Origin: Roseomonas sp. OT10
GTDB lineage: Bacteria > Pseudomonadota > Alphaproteobacteria > Acetobacterales > Acetobacteraceae
Assembly: GCF_020991085.1 (NCBI RefSeq)
Contig: NZ_CP087719.1
Coordinates: 4,236,001 to 4,300,000, forward strand
Length of the DNA stretch: 64,000 nt
Direction: 5' to 3'
The notes beneath the pieces are model-generated. The model saw only the letters and a program-made list of their open reading frames with translations, had not been told where the DNA came from and did no database searches. The position numbers and the translations under genes are program-made. Positions 59,476 to 64,000 of the stretch are shown in pieces (the first letter of the stretch is position 1; each line of letters begins with the position of its first letter).

Positions 59476-60579
59476 CTATCCCAGAAGCTGGCCGATCACC
59501 CGGGCGGTGTAGTCCACCACCGGGATGACCCGGCCGTAGTTGATGCGCGTGGGGCCCACCACGCCCACGGCGCCCACGATGCGCTCCTGGGCGTTGCGGA
59601 AGGGGGCCACGATCATCGACAGCCCGGCGGCGTCGAAGAGCCCGCTCTCGGCGCCGATGAAGATCTGCACCCCCTCGCCGCGCTGCACCAGCTCCAGGAG
59701 CTGGAGCATGGTCTCCTGCGCCTCCAGCCGGTCGAACAAGCCCTGGATCTCGCCGACCCGCGCCGCGTGGTCGAGGTTCTCCAGCAGCCGCGACTGCCCG
59801 CGCAGGATCAGGGAGCCGCCGCCGCCGCCGGCCCAGGTGGCCAGCCCCGCCTCCACCACCTGCGTGGTGAGGGCATCGAGCGCGCTGCGGTTGGCGGCGA
59901 TCTCCTCGGTGACCTGGGTCCGGGTCTCCTCCAGCGTGCGGCCGTTGAGCCGGTTGTTCAGGTAGTTGGTCGCCTGGGCCAGCGCCCCCGTGGGCAGGCC
60001 GGCGGGGACCTCGATCACCCGGTTCTCGACCTGGCCGCTCTCGCCCACCAGCACCACCAGGGCGCGGCCGGGGCCGAGCGCCACGAACTCGATATGCCGC
60101 ACCGCCGATTCGGTCTTGGGCGCCACCACCAGCCCGGCGGCGCCGGCGAGGCCGGAGAGCATCCGCCCCGCCTCGCCCAGCGTGTCCTGCAGGGAGCGGC
60201 CGGAGGCGGCGCAGCGGCTGGCGATGGCCTCCCGCTCCTCCTCGGAGAGCTGGCCGAATTCCAGCAACCCGTCGATGAAGAAGCGCAGCCCGCGCTCCGT
60301 CGGCAGCCGCCCGGCGCTGGTATGGGGGGCGTAGAGCAGCCCCGCCTCCTCCAGATCGGCCATGGCGTTGCGGATGGTGGCGGGGGAGAGGGCGACCGGC
60401 AGCCGGCGCGAGAGGGTGCGCGAGCCGACCGGCTCTCCCGTCTCGACGTAGAGTTCGACGATCTGGCGAAGGATGGCCGCGGAGCGCCCGTCCAGGGAGG
60501 TTGCCAGGCTGGGCCGGGAAGGTCCCTGGGACAGCCAGGCCGGGCGGCCGACGCGAGGGACGTGGGGCCGGTCTTGCAC
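59476..60579 (-). CDS. hrcA: Heat-inducible transcription repressor HrcA
   Basis: A 367-residue repressor. The N-terminal winged HTH ([20 protein letters not shown] then [15 protein letters not shown]) is followed by the GAF-like dimer region and the C-terminal [20 protein letters not shown] signature. HrcA represses groESL through CIRCE; no CIRCE was seen in this window. The GTG start is at 60577-60579. It is divergent from rph, as in relatives, but grpE, usually next, is absent. Confidence 0.95.
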   Translation of the reverse strand: MQDRPHVPRVGRPAWLSQGPSRPSLATSLDGRSAAILRQIVELYVETGEPVGSRTLSRRLPVALSPATIRNAMADLEEAGLLYAPHTSAGRLPTERGLRFFIDGLLEFGQLSEEEREAIASRCAASGRSLQDTLGEAGRMLSGLAGAAGLVVAPKTESAVRHIEFVALGPGRALVVLVGESGQVENRVIEVPAGLPTGALAQATNYLNNRLNGRTLEETRTQVTEEIAANRSALDALTTQVVEAGLATWAGGGGGSLILRGQSRLLENLDHAARVGEIQGLFDRLEAQETMLQLLELVQRGEGVQIFIGAESGLFDAAGLSMIVAPFRNAQERIVGAVGVVGPTRINYGRVIPVVDYTARVIGQLLG

Positions 60580-60838
60580 GGCTCAAAGGTATGGTCGCCC
60601 CCCACCAGGGTCAATGTGGCCCTGGCCCCCTTCCGACCTTCCCCGCCCGGGGCGTCGCGGCCGTGGCAGGGCCGGCCTCGCCCCCTGCCCCGATGCGCCG
60701 GGATCATGCAGACCCGTCACGACGGGGGCGCCAGCCATCCGGGCGGGCCAGGCGGTTGACACCCGGGGCCGGCGCGACGATCCCTCCGCCTGTTCGCCGC
60801 AGACCGACCCGAGGCCCCTCCGGGCCAGGAGCCTTCCC

Positions 60839-61561
60839 ATGCCCCGCCCTTCCGGCCGCGCCCCCGATGCGCTGCGCCCAGTCTCCCTGCTGCCCGGCGT
60901 CGCCCGCCACGCCGAGGGGTCCTGCCTGATCCGCATGGGCGTGACGGAGGTGCTGTGCACCGCCAGCGTCGAGGGGCGGGTGCCGCCCTTCCTGCGCGGC
61001 TCGGGCAAAGGCTGGGTGACGGCGGAGTACGGCATGCTGCCCCGCGCCACCCACACGCGCGGCGACCGTGAGGCCGCGCGCGGCAAGCAGTCCGGGCGGA
61101 CGCAGGAGATCCAGCGGCTGATCGGCCGCAGCCTGCGCGCCGTGACCGACCGGGCGGCGATGGGCGAGATGACCATCACCCTGGATTGCGACGTGCTCAC
61201 GGCCGATGGCGGCACCCGCTGCGCCGCCATCACCGGCGCCTGGGTCGCGCTGCACCAGGCCTTCGCCCATTGCCGCAAGATGAACATCCTGGCCCGCGAC
61301 CCGCTGGCGGGGCAGGTCGCCGCCGTGTCGGCCGGGCTGTGGGAGGGAGAGGCCATCCTCGACCTCGAATACGCGGAGGACAGCGCCGCCCAGGCGGATG
61401 CCAACTTCGTCCTGACCGGTGCGGGCGGCATCGTCGAGGTGCAGGCCACCGCCGAGGGCGAGCCCTTCACCGACGCGCAGTTCCAGTCGCTCCTCACCCT
61501 GGCGCGCACCGGCACGGCGGAGCTCTTCGCCGCCCAGCGCGCGGCGGTCGGCCTGGCATGA
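60839..61561 (+). CDS. rph: Ribonuclease PH
   Basis: A 240-residue phosphorolytic 3'-5' exoribonuclease that trims tRNA 3' ends. It has [63 protein letters not shown] and [17 protein letters not shown]. The length is normal. The ATG at 60839 follows AGGAG. The stop overlaps the rdgB start. Confidence 0.97.
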   Translation: MPRPSGRAPDALRPVSLLPGVARHAEGSCLIRMGVTEVLCTASVEGRVPPFLRGSGKGWVTAEYGMLPRATHTRGDREAARGKQSGRTQEIQRLIGRSLRAVTDRAAMGEMTITLDCDVLTADGGTRCAAITGAWVALHQAFAHCRKMNILARDPLAGQVAAVSAGLWEGEAILDLEYAEDSAAQADANFVLTGAGGIVEVQATAEGEPFTDAQFQSLLTLARTGTAELFAAQRAAVGLA

Positions 61562-62181
61562 GCCGCCGGCTGGAACGGGGTGGCCGGCTGGTGCTGGCGA
61601 CCCACAATGCGGGCAAGGTGCGGGAGGTCTCGGCCCTGCTCGCCCCCTGGGGGATGCAGGTGCAGGGCGCCGGCGCGCTCGGCCTGCCGGAGCCGGCGGA
61701 GACGGAGAGCAGCTTCCTCGGCAATGCCGCCATCAAGGCGCTGGCTGCGGCGAAGGCCACCGGCCTGCCCGCCCTGTCCGATGATTCCGGCTTCTCGGTC
61801 GCCTCGCTGGACGGCATGCCCGGCGTCTGGACCGCCGACTGGGCCGTGCAGCCGGACGGCAGCCGCGACTACGGCAAGGCCATGGCCGAGGTGGAGCGCC
61901 AGGCCCGCCCCTTCCCCGACCGCGCCGCCTGGTTCTCCTGCGCCCTCGTCCTCGCCTGGCCGGACGGGCATACCGAGGGCTTCCTGGGCGAGGCGCATGG
62001 CGAATGGGTCTGGCCGCCGCGCGGCGAGAAGGGCTTCGGCTACGACCCGATCTTCGTCCCCGCGGGCGAGGCAGAGACCTTCGCCGAGATGACACCGGAG
62101 CGGAAGCACGCGATCAGCCACCGCGCCCGCGCCTTCGCCCTGCTGGCGGCCGCCTGCCTGCCGGAGCCGCCAGCAGCCTAG
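61558..62181 (+). CDS. rdgB: dITP/XTP pyrophosphatase RdgB
   Basis: A 207-residue Ham1-family enzyme that removes non-canonical purine NTPs. It has [18 protein letters not shown] near the start, [18 protein letters not shown] and [10 protein letters not shown] followed by [13 protein letters not shown]. The ATG overlaps the rph stop (ATGA). hemW, often next in relatives, is not here. Confidence 0.96.
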   Translation: MSRRLERGGRLVLATHNAGKVREVSALLAPWGMQVQGAGALGLPEPAETESSFLGNAAIKALAAAKATGLPALSDDSGFSVASLDGMPGVWTADWAVQPDGSRDYGKAMAEVERQARPFPDRAAWFSCALVLAWPDGHTEGFLGEAHGEWVWPPRGEKGFGYDPIFVPAGEAETFAEMTPERKHAISHRARAFALLAAACLPEPPAA

Positions 62182-62311
62182 AGCACTTGTTCGAGGGGCG
62201 GATTGACGCCTTCGGACGATCCCATCCTCCAGCGACCTGCCCTGACGTCCCGGGCCGACAACGCGATTCCGATGCTGTCGCCCACCACGGCAAATCGATA
62301 TCTTTTCGCAA

Positions 62312-62344
62312 CGAAATGGCGCCGGCTTCTGCAAAGCCATTTCG
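62312..62344. promoter_or_regulatory. Inverted repeat upstream of the small 88-residue gene
   Basis: CGAAATGG (62312-62319) and CCATTTCG (62337-62344) are perfect 8-bp arms 17 bp apart, each followed or preceded by GGCGCC. The 276-bp gap 62182-62457 is AT-richer than its surroundings and has no other gene. It may be an operator for the next gene. Confidence 0.4.
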
Positions 62345-62457
62345 GCGCCGCGCTGCGTTTCGGCCCCCAGCGACACCCGCGCCGGCTCGGAGAGGTCCCT
62401 CCCCCCCGACCGCTGCGGCCGACGCGGGCCCGCCCCGGTCGCTGAAGGAGGAGCGTC

Positions 62458-62724
62458 GTGTCGCATTCCGAAAAAGCCATGGACAACATGGGGATGCTGA
62501 ACAACGCCTGGGGCATCGCCCGGCTGGTGGATCCGGGCACCACGCCCAACGAGATGCTGGTGGGCCTCTACCGTGACGACGGCAACGCCATGGGGATCCA
62601 CGGCGGCCTGCGGCACTACGTCTACGACCTGAACGGCACCGACTACAGCTGGGGGCAGCGGTTCGCGAGCATCGCCCAGATGAACCGCGGCTATCAGGGC
62701 ATATCGCAGACGATCGCACTCTGA
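62458..62724 (+). CDS. Small protein of unknown function
   Basis: An 88-residue protein not recognised. It is Met/Asn/Gly-rich and soluble-looking (NNAWGIARLVDPGTTPNEML; MGIHGGLRHYVYDLNGTDYS). The GTG start has an ideal GGAGGAG 6 nt upstream. Its composition is less Ala/Arg-biased than neighbours, which suggests a real conserved gene. Confidence 0.65.
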   Translation: MSHSEKAMDNMGMLNNAWGIARLVDPGTTPNEMLVGLYRDDGNAMGIHGGLRHYVYDLNGTDYSWGQRFASIAQMNRGYQGISQTIAL

Positions 62725-62804
62725 GGAACGCGCGCCGGCCGGCGCCGAGCGGGTGATCCGGCCCCTTGCGCGGCGCGCGCCGCAGCCTGCACCCTGCCGC
62801 CGCG

Positions 62805-63533
62805 ATGCGCCTGCTCCTGCTGAACGGCAACACCGACACGGGCGTGACAGAACGCCTGGCCCGGCACGCCCGCGCCCGGCTCGACGCCACCGGCCGGGCG
62901 GCGGTCGCGCTTCGCCCGGCCACCGCCCGCTTCGGCGCCCGCTACATCAGCAGCCGCGCCGCCGTGGCCGTTGCCGGCCATGCGGTGCTGGACGCCATCG
63001 CTGCGCAGGCCGGCACGGTGGATGCCGTCGCCATCGCCTGCTTCGGCGAGCCCGGCCTCCTGGCGGCGCGCGAGGTCGCCGGGGTGCCGGTCCGGGGCAT
63101 GGCCGAAGCCAGCATCGAGGCGGGGCTGGCGCTGGCCCCGCGCATCGCCCTGCTGACCGGCGGCGCGGCCTGGGTGCCCATGCTGCACGAACTGGTGTTC
63201 AGCCTGGGCCTGCCCGCCGAGCGTATCGACATCCGCTCGGTCACGCCCACCGGCGACATGATCGCCCGCGACCCGGACGGTGCCCTGGCCTTGCTGGCCG
63301 CCGAGGCGCGGACCGCGGCGGCAGCAGGGGCAGGCGCCATCATCCTGGGCGGCGCCGGCCTGGTCGGCCTGGCCCCGCGCCTCGCGGAGCGGACCGGCCT
63401 GCCGGCGCTCGACAGCCTCGACTGCCTGCTGGACGCGGCGCTGCGCCCACCCCGCGGGACGCCGCCCGCAACGGTTGGCGGAACCCCCTCCATCGGGCTG
63501 GCGCCGGCGCTGGAGCGCCTGCTGGCGGGATGA
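62805..63533 (+). CDS. Asp/Glu/hydantoin racemase-family protein, second Cys missing
   Basis: A 242-residue protein of the HyuE/AroM-like family (MRLLLLNGNTDTGVTERLAR; AIACFGEPGLLAAREV). The first catalytic Cys is at residue 79. The second, normally in LGCAG, is Gly at about residue 183 (IILGGAGLVGL). Two Cys are needed for the two-base racemase mechanism, so racemisation is doubtful; a decarboxylase or isomerase role is possible. The ATG at 62805 is chosen on homology. Confidence 0.75.
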   Translation: MRLLLLNGNTDTGVTERLARHARARLDATGRAAVALRPATARFGARYISSRAAVAVAGHAVLDAIAAQAGTVDAVAIACFGEPGLLAAREVAGVPVRGMAEASIEAGLALAPRIALLTGGAAWVPMLHELVFSLGLPAERIDIRSVTPTGDMIARDPDGALALLAAEARTAAAAGAGAIILGGAGLVGLAPRLAERTGLPALDSLDCLLDAALRPPRGTPPATVGGTPSIGLAPALERLLAG

Positions 63534-63636
63534 CGGCAGGTGGCGGGCCCGCCACCGCCCCACCCCGACCGGTGCACGCGGCGGCCGCGCCGCCGCTTGC
63601 CCCCGGGCCGGGCCGCATGGGATGGGTCGCCGCGCC

Positions 63637-64000
63637 ATGCCGCGACGCAAGCCCTCCGCGCCGGGAGCCGCCAGCCAGCCCCCGCATCTGAGCATCCGCC
63701 TCGATCTGGGCGGGGGCGTGCGGATCGGCCCCGGCAAGGTCACGCTGCTGGAGGAGATCGGACGCAGCGGCTCGATCGCGGCGGCCGGGCGCGCCCTGCG
63801 GATGTCCTACCGGCGGGCCTGGGAGCTGGTGGAGGACCTGAACCGCAGCCTGGGCCGGCCGGTGCTGGAAGCCACGGCCGGCGGGAACGGCGGCGGCGGA
63901 GCACGGCTGACAGCGCTGGGAGAGGCGGTGGTGCGGGAATATCGCGCCATCGAGGCCGAGGCGAACGCGGCCGCCGCCACGCGCCTGGCCCGGCTGGCCG
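63637..64000 (+). CDS. ModE-type molybdate-responsive regulator, N-terminal part (cut by window edge)
   Basis: About 121 residues are visible. The winged HTH (VTLLEEIGRSGSIAAAGRAL then RMSYRRAWELVEDLN) and LTALGEAVVREYRAIE match the N-terminal domain of ModE, which represses molybdate uptake genes. Small LysR-like regulators without the MOP part look the same here, and the C-terminus is outside the window. ATGs at 63617 and 63622 are nearby alternatives. Confidence 0.75.
   Translation, partial: MPRRKPSAPGAASQPPHLSIRLDLGGGVRIGPGKVTLLEEIGRSGSIAAAGRALRMSYRRAWELVEDLNRSLGRPVLEATAGGNGGGGARLTALGEAVVREYRAIEAEANAAAATRLARLA

Noticed and set aside
60580-60838. CIRCE element near hrcA
   Set aside because: No TTAGCACTC-N9-GAGTGCTAA-like repeat was seen here or upstream of dnaK.

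Overview
The window is a very GC-rich (about 74% by eye) stretch of an alphaproteobacterial chromosome. Gene content and order point to Acetobacteraceae, most like Roseomonas and relatives: hisG-hisD near infA-maf-RNase E/G, lptF-lptG-lptD-surA, rho next to mltA-Smr-XRE, and hrcA divergent from rph-rdgB. I see no rRNA, tRNA, CRISPR array, prophage or transposase. Most real genes sit in tight runs with 1-8 bp stop/start overlaps, and many start with GTG or TTG.

Layout. 1-4.2 kb: RNase E/G (cut by the window edge), maf, infA, a small membrane ORF, hisD and hisG. 4.3-11.7 kb: rsmA, surA, lptD, lptG, lptF (outer-membrane biogenesis, minus strand). 12.3-16.9 kb: a PhoR-type kinase, an LpoA-like lipoprotein that overlaps rsmI head to head, and a pyruvyl-transferase-like protein. 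16.9-23.5 kb: a peptide/nickel-type ABC importer operon ending in an isolated ureD. 23.7-30.8 kb: a ketopantoate reductase-like gene, a relic SDR tail, and a coupled operon of metallophosphoesterase, Ugp-type ABC importer and inositol monophosphatase. 31-35 kb: dnaJ, dnaK and a Cys-rich copper-storage protein. 35-41 kb: mltA, Smr, two XRE regulators, a small lipoprotein and rho. 41-45 kb: an orphan Bug-type binding protein, a frameshifted RidA, oxyR and an orphan branched-chain-type binding protein.

45.8-59.4 kb is the most distinctive region: about 16 codirectional, translationally coupled genes. They encode a NitT/TauT-type importer, an alpha/beta hydrolase, an IclR regulator, a type I extradiol dioxygenase, an SDR with a non-canonical active site, a ThDP enzyme, an aspartate-dehydrogenase-like enzyme, an aldehyde dehydrogenase, a VanB-type reductase, two small unknown proteins, a Rieske oxygenase, a RidA protein lacking the usual Arg, and one more unknown protein. 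The set reads as a complete import-and-degrade system for an aromatic, probably nitrogen-containing, acid; the substrate cannot be read from the sequence. A perfect inverted repeat overlaps the likely -35 box of this operon and is a candidate IclR operator. The last 5 kb hold hrcA (without grpE beside it), rph, rdgB, a small unknown protein, a hydantoin-racemase-like protein with one catalytic Cys replaced, and a partial ModE-type regulator.

Non-coding structure: four dispersed, hairpin-rich, non-coding repeats of about 290-425 bp occur at 5.2, 11.9, 20.7 and 45.2 kb. One lies inside the ABC operon and one where pdxA usually sits between surA and rsmA. There are also tandem repeats at the hisD stop and between dnaK and the copper protein, a duplicated rho 3' end and a perfect 25-bp inverted repeat after oxyR.
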